The notes beneath the pieces are model-generated. The model did not search any database. It saw only the letters and a program-made list of their open reading frames with translations, and was not told where the DNA came from. Of a stretch of 64,000 nucleotides of DNA, positions 25,530 through 32,872 are shown piece after piece; within the stretch, counting starts at the first letter, position 1; every line of letters starts with the position of its first letter. A program made the translations under genes and the position numbers. Location: positions 12,517 through 76,516 of the forward strand of contig JAEYPR010000023.1 of NCBI GenBank assembly GCA_023410535.1, given 5' to 3'. The DNA comes from Bacillota bacterium (GTDB taxonomy: Bacteria; Bacillota; UBA4882; UBA8346).

Positions 25530-26453
25530 ATGGCAATACGGCATATGACGAATTTCAAGGGATGGTCGGGGCAGGAACTGCGCGAATTATTGGAGTTGGC
25601 GGTTAAGGTCAAACAAAATCAGCCGCAATATTGGCAGGCATTGGATCATTTGACCTTGGGCATGATCTTTCAAAAGACTTCGACCCGGACCCGCGTATCG
25701 TTTGAAGTGGCCATGACCCAACTGGGCGGGCATGCGATTTATATGGACTGGCGCAGTACCAATCTGGTCTTGGCGGAGATGAAGGATGAGATCCGCTACC
25801 TCTCCCGGAATGTCGATGTTTTGATGGCGCGGGTGCTCACCTTTGAACAAGTTCAAGAGATGGCCGATTACTCCTATGTGCCGGTTATTAACGGTTGCGA
25901 CAACAAATACCATCCGACTCAGGCATTAGCCGATTTTATGACCATTCTGGAACATAAAGGGCATTTGGAAGGGATCAATTTTGTCTATAGCGGAATCCAC
26001 AATAATGTCGCTAACTCCCTGATTGAAGGCGGCACCAAGTTGGGGATGAAGATTACTATGGTGACGCCGGAGATTAATGAGGCCAGCCTGGATCAGGAAC
26101 TTTTGGACCAAGCCGCGGCTACCGGTTTGTACCAGCGCACGCTTGACCTTCAGGCAGCGGTCGCCCAAGCCGATGTGGTTTATACCGACACTTGGGTCGA
26201 CATGGAATTTTTCCTGGATCCGAAGTTTGCCGCCGAGAAAGAACGCCGGGTCGCCCAGATGCTCCCGTATCAATTGAACGGGGAACTGTTGAAAGACAGT
26301 AAAGCCTTGATTATGCACGATATGCCGATTCATACCGGTTATGAGATTACCCGCGATGTGATCGAGCATCCGAACTCCGTCATTTTTGACCAGGCCGAAA
26401 ACCGGCTCCATGCTGAAAAAGCGGTGTTGCTCAAACTGTTGGGCCGGGGCTGA
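25530..26453 (+). CDS. Ornithine/aspartate carbamoyltransferase family protein, altered substrate pocket
   Basis: A 307-residue cytoplasmic transcarbamylase. The carbamoyl-phosphate site FQKTSTRTRVSFE (about residues 48-60) and the second motif HPTQALADF (about 129-137) are intact. True ornithine carbamoyltransferases have HPCQ and a C-terminal HCLP ornithine loop; here these read HPTQ and HDMPIHTGYEIT (about 270-281). C-terminal AENRLHAEKAVLLKLL fits the family. No arg genes adjoin it. I therefore call the family but not the acceptor amine. Several anaerobes carry such divergent paralogues annotated simply as argF. AAGGAG lies upstream of the ATG. Confidence 0.8.
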   Translation: MAIRHMTNFKGWSGQELRELLELAVKVKQNQPQYWQALDHLTLGMIFQKTSTRTRVSFEVAMTQLGGHAIYMDWRSTNLVLAEMKDEIRYLSRNVDVLMARVLTFEQVQEMADYSYVPVINGCDNKYHPTQALADFMTILEHKGHLEGINFVYSGIHNNVANSLIEGGTKLGMKITMVTPEINEASLDQELLDQAAATGLYQRTLDLQAAVAQADVVYTDTWVDMEFFLDPKFAAEKERRVAQMLPYQLNGELLKDSKALIMHDMPIHTGYEITRDVIEHPNSVIFDQAENRLHAEKAVLLKLLGRG

Positions 26454-26467
26454 ATCGAGGAAACTGG

Positions 26468-26609
26468 AATGGATTGTAAAAACCATGAACAGAATAAACA
26501 ACAATGCAGCTGTTCTTCAAAGCAATGTCCCCGCTTTGGAATCTGTTGCGAATGTCTAAAATACCACCGTGAAAACGGTGGTAAACCACGTTGTCTGAAA
26601 AAAACTTGA
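26468..26609 (+). pseudogene. DUF6485-like cysteine-rich mini-protein, frameshifted
   Basis: From ATG 26468 the frame encodes MDCKNHEQNKQQCSCSSK, then loses homology. Shifting by one base at the AAAA run (26518-26521) restores QCPRFGICCECLKYHRENGGKPRC, the conserved body of the DUF6485 family (C-x-C...C-x-R-x-G-x-CC-x-C-x-x-YH), ending at 26609. The repaired protein would be 46 residues with eight cysteines, presumably metal-binding. The extra A could be a genuine mutation or a homopolymer sequencing error. It sits 15 bases after the carbamoyltransferase gene and 28 before the fumarase gene. Confidence 0.7.
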
Positions 26610-26636
26610 TTTTGGATGTTTGATAGGGGAAAATCA

Positions 26637-27479
26637 ATGCGTCAAATTGATACTGGAACCATTAGCGAACTCGTTGCCACGTTATGTCGGGAAGCCAATC
26701 TTTCCCTCGGTCCCGATTTGCATCAAGCGCTGGCGCGGGCAGCGGCGGAAGAGGAGTCGCCTACCGGCCGGGCCTGTCTGAACGGGTTGATTGAAAATCT
26801 GGCGGTCGCCCGGGAACAGCAGATCCCGATCTGCCAGGATACCGGGATGGCGGTGATCTTTGTCGATTATGGCCAGGAGGTTACCGTCAGCGGCGGTGAT
26901 TTCGTCGCGGCGATCAATGAAGGAGTCCGTCGCGGTTATCAGGAGGGGTTTTTACGGAAGTCGGTGGTCGCGACCCCATTTTGGCGGACCAATACCGGAG
27001 ATAATACCCCGGCGGTGATTCATACCCGGATTGTACCCGGGGACCGTTTGACGATCACAGTCGCCCCCAAAGGGTTTGGCAGCGAGAATATGAGTCGTTT
27101 GGCCATGTTGACCCCGGCGCAAGGGTTGGCCGGAGCGAAAGAGTTTATCATCGATACCGTCAGTAAAGCCGGGGCCAACCCTTGTCCGCCTGTGGTGGTC
27201 GGGGTTGGGGTTGGCGGGACGATGGAACTGGCGGCGGAGTTGGCTAAACGGGCGTTGCTCCGGGAGATTGGTTCGGCCAATCCCGACCCGCGTTATGCCC
27301 AGCTGGAAGCAGAGTTGCTCGCGGCCATTAATGAACTGGGGATCGGCCCGCAAGGTTTAGGCGGCCGGTGCACCGCCTTGGCCGTGCATATTGAGAGCTA
27401 TCCGACCCATATCGCCGGTCTGCCGGTGGCGGTCAATATTTCATGTCATGTCACCCGCCATCAGTGCGGAACGATTTAA
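26637..27479 (+). CDS. fumA: Fumarate hydratase class I, alpha (N-terminal) subunit
   Basis: With the next gene forms the oxygen-sensitive iron-sulfur fumarase that interconverts fumarate and malate. At 280 residues it matches the stand-alone N-terminal subunit of anaerobes. Conserved features include QIPICQDTGMAVIFVDYG, with a cluster cysteine, NTGDNTPAVIHTRIV, PKGFGSENMSRLAML, and a second cysteine at GANPCPPVVVGVGVGGTME. A third is in GGRCTALAVHIESYPTHIAGLPVAVNISCH. ATG at 26637 follows AGGGG by 7 bases. A paralogous tartrate dehydratase is a less likely alternative. Confidence 0.88.
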   Translation: MRQIDTGTISELVATLCREANLSLGPDLHQALARAAAEEESPTGRACLNGLIENLAVAREQQIPICQDTGMAVIFVDYGQEVTVSGGDFVAAINEGVRRGYQEGFLRKSVVATPFWRTNTGDNTPAVIHTRIVPGDRLTITVAPKGFGSENMSRLAMLTPAQGLAGAKEFIIDTVSKAGANPCPPVVVGVGVGGTMELAAELAKRALLREIGSANPDPRYAQLEAELLAAINELGIGPQGLGGRCTALAVHIESYPTHIAGLPVAVNISCHVTRHQCGTI

Positions 27480-27495
27480 TTGGCGAGGCGAGGTT

Positions 27496-28053
27496 ATGGA
27501 AACCAAACGTATTAAATTACCCCTTTCCGAAGAAGCTATCTACCAGTTGTGCGCGGGCGACGCGGTGCTGCTGAGCGGCACCTTATTGACCGGACGGGAC
27601 GCGGCGCACCAACGGCTCATTCAAACGCTCCGGGAAGGGAAAGAACTCCCGGTGCGGTTGGCCGGGGAGACGATCTTTTACGTGGGGCCATCCCCCACCC
27701 CGCCAGGCAGGGTCATTGGCGCGGCGGGTCCCACCACCAGCGGCCGGATGGATTCATATACTCCGGAGTTGTTGCAAATCGGGCTGAAAGGCATGATCGG
27801 CAAGGGACAGCGTTCTCCGGAGGTGATCGCGGCGATTCGTCAGTATGGCGCCGTTTATTTTGCGGCGTTGGGCGGGGCCGGCGCTTTAGTGGCCAAAGCC
27901 ATTCGCAAGGCCGAGGTCATCTGTTACCCTGATTTGGGGACCGAAGCGATCCACCGTTTTGAAGTGGAGGATTTTCCGGTCATTGTGGCGATTGACGCGG
28001 CGGGAAACGACCTGTATCAACAAGGTCGTGCCGCTTACGGCCGCAAGTTGTGA
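27496..28053 (+). CDS. fumB: Fumarate hydratase class I, beta (C-terminal) subunit
   Basis: A 185-residue partner of the alpha subunit, starting 16 bases after its stop. Family markers are LSGTLLTGRDAAHQRL (about residues 28-43), IFYVGPSPTPPGRVIGAAGPTTSGRMD with substrate-binding residues, and the late YFAALGGAGALVAKAI and DLGTEAIHRFEVEDFPVIVAIDAAGNDLY. The order alpha then beta as separate genes is typical of clostridia and related anaerobes. GCGAGG before the ATG at 27496 supports this start over any in-frame codon upstream. Confidence 0.9.
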   Translation: METKRIKLPLSEEAIYQLCAGDAVLLSGTLLTGRDAAHQRLIQTLREGKELPVRLAGETIFYVGPSPTPPGRVIGAAGPTTSGRMDSYTPELLQIGLKGMIGKGQRSPEVIAAIRQYGAVYFAALGGAGALVAKAIRKAEVICYPDLGTEAIHRFEVEDFPVIVAIDAAGNDLYQQGRAAYGRKL

Positions 28054-28097
28054 CCGATGTTGTAAATATCAATAAGATTCGAGTTGGAGGATACATT

Positions 28098-28868
28098 ATG
28101 GAACGTCTCGACGGTCGTCAATATGATGAACTGCGTCAAGTGAAGATCCACCGCGATTATATCATTCACGCCGAAGGTTCGGTGCTAATCGAGGTGGGCA
28201 ATACCAAAGTCATTTGTACGGCTACGATTGAAGATAAAGTGCCATCTTGGTTAAAAGGGCAAGGGGTCGGTTGGATCAGCGCCGAATACGCAATGCTGCC
28301 GCGAGCGACGCCCCAACGGAATATCCGCGAGTCAGCCAAAGGAAAAATCAGCGGTCGGACCCAGGAGATCCAACGGCTGGTCGGCCGCTCACTCCGGGCG
28401 GTGGTCGATCTGAAAGCGCTGGGGGAAAAGACCATCTGGATTGACTGCGATGTGATCCAAGCGGATGGTGGAACCCGGACGGCTTCGATTACCGGAAGTT
28501 TTGTCGCTTTGGCCGATGCGCTGAATAAAGTGATCCCGGCCCACCACTCGTTACCGCTGTTCGATTATTTGGCCGCTACCAGCGTCGGTATTTATGATAA
28601 CGTCCAATTGTTGGACCTTTGTTACGCCGAGGATTCGAAGGTGTCGGTCGATATGAATTTGGTGATGACCGGCGCCGGCAAAATGGTCGAAGTCCAGGGT
28701 ACGGCCGAAGGGAATCCGTTCTCCTGGGATGAGTGCATCGACCTGATGGGTCTGGCCCAAAAAGGAATTCAGGATTTGGTTGCGATTCAAAAAGCGGTTT
28801 TAGGTTCCGTGGCCAATCGGATTGGGGGGATCGCCAGTGCGAAAACTCGTCCTGGCCACGACGAATAA
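28098..28868 (+). CDS. rph: Ribonuclease PH
   Basis: Phosphorolytic 3'-5' exoribonuclease that trims tRNA 3' ends. The 256-residue protein starts MERLDGRQYDELRQVKI and contains GNTKVICTATIEDKVP, GWISAEYAMLPRATPQRN, GRTQEIQRLVGRSLRAVVDLKALGEKTIWIDCDVIQADGGTRTASITGSFVAL, all typical. TTGGAGG lies 7 bases before the ATG at 28098. Its 3' end overlaps rdgB by 32 bases, so the two are translationally linked, an arrangement common in Bacillota. Confidence 0.96.
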   Translation: MERLDGRQYDELRQVKIHRDYIIHAEGSVLIEVGNTKVICTATIEDKVPSWLKGQGVGWISAEYAMLPRATPQRNIRESAKGKISGRTQEIQRLVGRSLRAVVDLKALGEKTIWIDCDVIQADGGTRTASITGSFVALADALNKVIPAHHSLPLFDYLAATSVGIYDNVQLLDLCYAEDSKVSVDMNLVMTGAGKMVEVQGTAEGNPFSWDECIDLMGLAQKGIQDLVAIQKAVLGSVANRIGGIASAKTRPGHDE

Positions 28869-29463
28869 AGGGAAGGTTGCCGAGTTGCGAAGTCTCCTCG
28901 CGGAATTGCCGGTGGAAATCGTCGGTTTGGACCATTTTACGGACGTTCCCGAAGTCGCGGAGACGGGGACGACCTTTCTCGAAAACGCGGTGCTTAAAGC
29001 GAAAGCCCTTGGTGAATTCACCGGTGCGCTGGCGTTGGCCGACGACTCCGGTTTGGAGGTGGAGGCGTTGAACGGCGAGCCCGGGGTTTATTCCGCCCGT
29101 TACGGCGAACCGGGTTGGAACGACCGGCAACGTTTTGAGCATCTGTTAAAAAAGATCAAAGGATTTCCGGCGACGGAGCGGGCGGCCCGCTTCCAGTCGG
29201 CGGTGGCTTTTTATGATCCGGTTGGGCGGGTTTTGGAAACCGCAACCGGTACGGTGGAAGGGCAGATCATTGACGAACCCCGCGGTTCAAACGGTTTTGG
29301 TTATGATCCGATCTTTTTTCTGCCGGAGTACGGTCAAACCATGGCGGAGATTGGCAGCCAACATAAGAACGAGCTTAGCCACCGCGCCCGGGCGGTCCAA
29401 GCGCTGCTGCCGTTGCTCCGGAATTACTTAGAAAATAACTCGAGCCTATGGCGCTCCACCTAG
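28837..29463 (+). CDS. rdgB: Non-canonical purine NTP pyrophosphatase (XTP/dITP)
   Basis: House-cleaning enzyme that hydrolyses dITP, XTP and related triphosphates to monophosphates. The 208-residue HAM1 family protein has LVLATTNKGKVAEL at the start, ALADDSGLEVEALNGEPGVYSARYG in the middle, and PRGSNGFGYDPIFFLPEYGQTMAEI and KNELSHRARAV toward the end. GTG at 28837 is chosen, preceded by GGGGGGA at 7 bases. It overlaps rph upstream and is followed by the phosphoesterase gene. Confidence 0.95.
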   Translation: MRKLVLATTNKGKVAELRSLLAELPVEIVGLDHFTDVPEVAETGTTFLENAVLKAKALGEFTGALALADDSGLEVEALNGEPGVYSARYGEPGWNDRQRFEHLLKKIKGFPATERAARFQSAVAFYDPVGRVLETATGTVEGQIIDEPRGSNGFGYDPIFFLPEYGQTMAEIGSQHKNELSHRARAVQALLPLLRNYLENNSSLWRST

Positions 29464-29528
29464 CTTATTTTCTTAATTCGCTTGCGCGAGCGGTAGCTAG
29501 CGTGGACGACTACCTGGGATAGCTGTCG

Positions 29529-30002
29529 ATGCGGATCGGTGTCGTTGGTGATATTCATGGCGCCTATGACGAACTGAAACGGGCCGTGGCGGCGCTGGGG
29601 CCTATTGACCAATTGCTCTTCACCGGAGACGGCTACCGGGATATCTGCCGTTTGCGGGATGAAAGCAATCTGTTTGTCCAGGGAGTCGCGGGTAATTGTG
29701 ATTTTGGCAGCGAGTTTCCGGCCAGCCAGTTGTTATATCTTGACGGCCATAAAGTTTTGCTGACCCACGGGCACTATTACGGCGTTAAAAACGGTTTGCG
29801 CCGGTTGAGCGAGGCGGGTCGCGAGCAAGGCGCCGTCCTGGTTGTTTTTGGTCATACGCACCAACCGCTGCTCGATACCTGGAATGGAATTCAGCTTTTC
29901 AACCCCGGGACGCTCAGCCGCGAGCGGGCTTATCAGGGGATAACCTATGGCGTGCTTGAAACCGCCCCCACTGGAATTACCGCTTATTTGCAACGGCTGT
30001 GA
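29529..30002 (+). CDS. YfcE/MJ0936-type metallophosphoesterase
   Basis: A 157-residue calcineurin-like phosphodiesterase of the YfcE/MJ0936 family. It starts MRIGVVGDIHG, with the metal-binding D-x-H, then LLFTGDGYRD (usually GDxxxD), VAGNCDFGSE (usually GNCD), HKVLLTHGHYYGVK and VVFGHTHQP, and closes with LFNPGTLSRER. All metal ligands appear present. It follows rdgB after 65 bases, as in many Bacillota. Substrates in the cell are not known for the family. Confidence 0.9.
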   Translation: MRIGVVGDIHGAYDELKRAVAALGPIDQLLFTGDGYRDICRLRDESNLFVQGVAGNCDFGSEFPASQLLYLDGHKVLLTHGHYYGVKNGLRRLSEAGREQGAVLVVFGHTHQPLLDTWNGIQLFNPGTLSRERAYQGITYGVLETAPTGITAYLQRL

Positions 30003-30065
30003 ATCGTGAAGAAGCCGAACCGATTGGTTGGGGGCTATTGTCAGAGATTGGCTGGAAACAATCCC

Positions 30066-30094
30066 TTGACGAACGGCCGGTTTTACGATATACT
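30066..30094 (+). promoter_or_regulatory. Promoter of tRNA-Pro
   Basis: TTGACG at 30066-30071, a 17-base spacer and TATACT at 30089-30094, 26 bases before the tRNA. Confidence 0.8.
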
Positions 30095-30120
30095 AATTCT
30101 TGCACTTCAGGAAGGAATAT

Positions 30121-30197
30121 CGGGGCGTAGCGCAGTTTGGTAGCGCACCTGCCTTGGGCGCAGGGGGTCGTAGGTTCAAATCCTGTCGCCCCGACCA
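30121..30197 (+). tRNA. tRNA-Pro (anticodon TGG)
   Basis: 77 bases including an encoded CCA. The acceptor stem CGGGGCG/CGCCCCG is perfect. The anticodon stem CCTGC/GCAGG encloses the loop CTTGGGC with anticodon TGG. The T arm GTAGG-TTCAAAT-CCTGT closes normally. Confidence 0.97.
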
Positions 30198-30210
30198 TTA
30201 AAAAACATTG

Positions 30211-30245
30211 AAATGACGGCCTTTTTGGCCGTCATTTTTCTTTTT
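30211..30245 (+). terminator. Terminator after tRNA-Pro
   Basis: AAATGACGGCC-TTTTT-GGCCGTCATTT, an 11-bp stem followed by a T-rich run. Confidence 0.9.
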
Positions 30246-30444
30246 TGACGTTCTATTTTTGAAAGGCGCGTCAATACTAGGCTTGTTCCTACTGTTTATC
30301 TATTCTTCTGGAATTATTAAGTTTGATTAATGTTTAAGGGTCTAAGCGGTAAAGCTTCCCCGGTATTTTCTTTAAGATGAAGTGGATAGAATGATTGATG
30401 GCGGGACACAATTATGGTATAATAAAGCCACAGAAAGGAGTTGA

Positions 30445-30711
30445 ATGTTTATGCCTCAGATCATTCCAATCCGGGATTTGAAAAATACAAGTGAGATTTC
30501 GCAAATGTGTCATGAGTCCAATGAACCGATTTTTGTAACCAAAAACGGTTATGGCGATATGGTTATTATGAGCATGAAAATGTATGAAGAAAAGATGTTC
30601 ATGCTTGATGTATATAGCAAACTTAATGCAGCCGAGGAACAACTGGCGGAAGGGAAAGTGCTTGACGGGGACGCTTCTTTAAAAAGCGTAAGAGAGAAAT
30701 ATAATGTATGA
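30445..30711 (+). CDS. Phd/YefM-type antitoxin
   Basis: An 88-residue protein with PIRDLKNTSEISQMCHESNEPIFVTKNGYGDMVIMSMKMYE, the typical Phd/YefM fold that binds operator DNA, followed by a C-terminal tail that would wrap the toxin. It precedes and overlaps the toxin gene by 8 bases, the normal antitoxin-first order. AAAGGAG precedes two close ATGs (30445 and 30451); the second has more usual spacing. A TATGGTATAATAAAG stretch near 30415-30425 is a likely -10 region. The pair is probably autoregulated. Confidence 0.9.
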   Translation: MFMPQIIPIRDLKNTSEISQMCHESNEPIFVTKNGYGDMVIMSMKMYEEKMFMLDVYSKLNAAEEQLAEGKVLDGDASLKSVREKYNV

Positions 30712-31012
30712 ATTGATTGTTTCGGAGCTTGCACATCAAGATTTGGACAATATCGTTTCATATATTGCCATCCAGTTGGTCAATCCAACGGTAGCGGGGG
30801 ATTTCCTTGATGAAGTGGCAAAATGTTATGGCTACCTGAAGAACAATCCGATGATGTATGCGAAGTGTCAAGACAAGCGGTTGGAGGAAAAGGGTTACCG
30901 TAAGGCATTGATTAAGAATTATGTACTTGTCTACAAAATCAATGAAACTTCCAAAACTGTCAGCATTCTACGCTTCTTCTACAGTGCACAGGACTATGTA
31001 AAGCTATTATAA
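30704..31012 (+). CDS. RelE/ParE-family toxin
   Basis: A 102-residue protein starting MYELIVSELAHQDLDNIVSYIAIQLVNPTVAGDFLDEV, as in the RelE/ParE superfamily. YRKALIKNYVLVYKINETSKTVSILRFFYSAQDYVKLL carries the conserved core strands and the final arginine-containing segment. Whether it is an mRNA interferase or a gyrase poison cannot be read from the sequence; the ParE-like C-terminus leans slightly to the latter group. It overlaps the antitoxin gene. Confidence 0.9.
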   Translation: MYELIVSELAHQDLDNIVSYIAIQLVNPTVAGDFLDEVAKCYGYLKNNPMMYAKCQDKRLEEKGYRKALIKNYVLVYKINETSKTVSILRFFYSAQDYVKLL

Positions 31013-31032
31013 GTCCCTATCAATTTTTTAAA

Positions 31033-31057
31033 GCATCGCAGCGGCGGTGTTTTTTTT
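31033..31057 (+). terminator. Terminator after the toxin gene
   Basis: GCATCGC-AGCG-GCGGTGT forms a 7-bp stem with wobbles, followed by seven further Ts. Confidence 0.7.
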
Positions 31058-31161
31058 ATGCCCATTTTTAAGAGAGTGATGCGCCGGGAGATATATATGG
31101 CTGCTTTATGATTGCCGTTGGCCAATTTTGAGTATCCCGCTATCGCTATAGAATTAAAAAA

Positions 31162-31208
31162 GGCTGTTGCATTATGAACTTGAATGTTCATTTTGCAACA
31201 GCCTTTTT
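31162..31208. terminator. Bidirectional terminator downstream of metQ
   Basis: GGCTGTTGCA pairs with TGCAACAGCC around an inner GAAC/GTTC hairpin. A-runs on the left and T-runs on the right allow function on both strands, chiefly for the minus-strand metNIQ unit. Confidence 0.85.
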
Positions 31209-31229
31209 CGTTTTCATGGTTTTGCTAAT

Positions 31230-32030
31230 TTAGAACGCCGGAACAATGCTGCCTTTATAGGTTTTCTCGATATAATCCTTCACCGTGCCGCTGGTCAAGG
31301 CCTTGGCCAACTTTTGCAGCGCCGGGTTGTTTTTATCTTTGGTCCGGACCGCTAAAATGTTCACATAAGGCGATTCGCTGTCTTCGAGGAAAAGGGCGTC
31401 TTTGGTCGGGACCAACTTGGCGACTAAGGCGTAATTGGTGTTGATGACCGCTGCGTCGACATCGTTTAACACCCGCGGCAATTGGGCGGCTTCTAACGGT
31501 TTGATCTGTAAGTTTTTCGGATTTTTGGCGATATCCAGTTCGGTAGCGGCGAGTCCGGCATCTTTCCGTAACTCAATCAGTTTGGCCCGTTGTAAAAGCA
31601 ACAAAGCCCGGCCGCCGTTGGTCGGATCGTTGGGGATCGCGACGACCGCCTTGTCTTTCAAGTCTTTCAGAGCTTTAATCTTGCTTGAGTAAACGCCGAG
31701 TGGCTCGATATGGACTTTGGCGATATAGGTCAGATCCAGCTTGTGATCTTTGCTGAATTGATTCAGATAGGGAATGTGCTGAAAGTAATTGGCGCTTAAT
31801 TCCCCTTCGGCCAGGGCTAAATTGGGTTGGACATAGTCTTGGAAAACGACCACTTGCAGGTCGATGCCTTCTTTGGCTAATTGCGGTTTGATCAATTCCA
31901 GGATCTGCGCGTGGGGTGTGGGCGACGCCCCGACTTTTAAAACAGTCGCGGCATGCACCAGCCCCATGCCGGTGACGGAGAGGACCGCGATTAACGCCAA
32001 GAGAAAGAAGCTGGATACTTTTTGATTCAT
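31230..32030 (-). CDS. metQ: Methionine ABC transporter substrate-binding protein (NlpA family)
   Basis: Captures methionine outside the inner membrane for the MetNI transporter. The 266-residue protein has KVGASPTPHAQILELIKPQLAKEGIDLQVVVFQDYVQPN, ANYFQHIPYLNQF and VAIPNDPTNGGRALLLLQ, all characteristic of MetQ/NlpA. Its signal peptide ends SVTGMGLVHAATV and contains no lipobox cysteine. A MetQ in a single-membrane Bacillota would be a lipoprotein, so a soluble periplasmic form fits an outer-membrane-bearing cell. It is last in metN-metI-metQ and is separated from metI by 185 bases of palindromic DNA. Confidence 0.93.
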   Translation of the reverse strand: MNQKVSSFFLLALIAVLSVTGMGLVHAATVLKVGASPTPHAQILELIKPQLAKEGIDLQVVVFQDYVQPNLALAEGELSANYFQHIPYLNQFSKDHKLDLTYIAKVHIEPLGVYSSKIKALKDLKDKAVVAIPNDPTNGGRALLLLQRAKLIELRKDAGLAATELDIAKNPKNLQIKPLEAAQLPRVLNDVDAAVINTNYALVAKLVPTKDALFLEDSESPYVNILAVRTKDKNNPALQKLAKALTSGTVKDYIEKTYKGSIVPAF

Positions 32031-32061
32031 TTGGATGTTCCTCCTTATTGATTGAAATTAT

Positions 32062-32202
32062 ATAAGTTGAAATAAAGAATGAATTTTGGTTTTTCCATCC
32101 TTAAAACGTGGCTGGAAAAGAAAATTTTGAATTTATTTCAACTTATGAATCAAGGTAAATATGTCGCAATCAAGATCGTTCCAAATATTTTGTGCGACAT
32201 AT
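32062..32202. repeat. Two adjacent inverted repeats between metI and metQ
   Basis: The first is an 85-bp imperfect palindrome with perfect 15-bp ends, ATAAGTTGAAATAAA (32062-32076) and TTTATTTCAACTTAT (32132-32146). The second has ATATGTCGCA (32159-32168) and TGCGACATAT (32193-32202). Single arms of both recur near 1600-1657, 7088-7170 and 19905-19959. It behaves like a small dispersed element or processing/attenuation hairpin inside the operon. Confidence 0.7.
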
Positions 32203-32215
32203 ATAGTAAAACGGC

Positions 32216-32872
32216 TCAACGGTGGGTGAAGCGTTTGGCAAGCCATTCGCCGAGGGATTGCAGGCCTTGCACCAAGATCACCAACACGATGACCGTTGCC
32301 AGCATCACTTCGGGTTGAAAGCGTTGATAACCGTAACGGATCGCCAAGTCCCCCAAACCGCCGCCGCCGACCGCGCCGGCCATTGCCGAGTAACCGACCA
32401 GACTGACGGCGGTAATGGTCACGCCCAAGATTAAGCCCGATCGCGCTTCCGGAATCAGTACCTTAATGATGATCTGGCCAAGGGTGGCGCCCATCGCCTG
32501 GGAAGCTTCGATCACGCCCCGGTCGACTTCGAGCAGCGCCGACTCGACCACGCGGGCGACAAACGGAATCGCCCCCACCGTTAACGGGACGATCGCCCCC
32601 AAGGTTCCGATGGAAGTCCCGACCACCAAACGGGTAAAGGGAACGATCGCCACCAATAAAATAATGAACGGCAATGACCGGCCGATATTGATGACCACCG
32701 CCAGCACTTGATTGACGAGCGGATTGGGGCGGATATGGCCCGGTCCGGTGATCACCAGGATGACGCCCAACGGCAGTCCCAACAAGGTTGCCAGGAACAG
32801 CGAAATGCCGACCATGGCCAAGGTCTCGAATAGCCCATTAACGAGTAAATTCCAAATCAGTGGGTTCCACAC
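32216..32872 (-). CDS. metI: Methionine ABC transporter permease
   Basis: A 218-residue inner-membrane permease with about five hydrophobic helices. NGLFETLAMVGISLFLATLLGLPLGVILV, NIGRSLPFIILLVAIVPFTRLVVGTSIGT and EASQAMGATLGQIIIKVLIPEARSGLILGVTITAVSLVGYSAMAGAVGGGGLGDLAIRYGYQRF correspond closely to MetI, including the EAA loop that contacts the ATPase. It starts with GTG at 32872 and overlaps the end of metN by 35 bases. Confidence 0.94.
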   Translation of the reverse strand: MWNPLIWNLLVNGLFETLAMVGISLFLATLLGLPLGVILVITGPGHIRPNPLVNQVLAVVINIGRSLPFIILLVAIVPFTRLVVGTSIGTLGAIVPLTVGAIPFVARVVESALLEVDRGVIEASQAMGATLGQIIIKVLIPEARSGLILGVTITAVSLVGYSAMAGAVGGGGLGDLAIRYGYQRFQPEVMLATVIVLVILVQGLQSLGEWLAKRFTHR

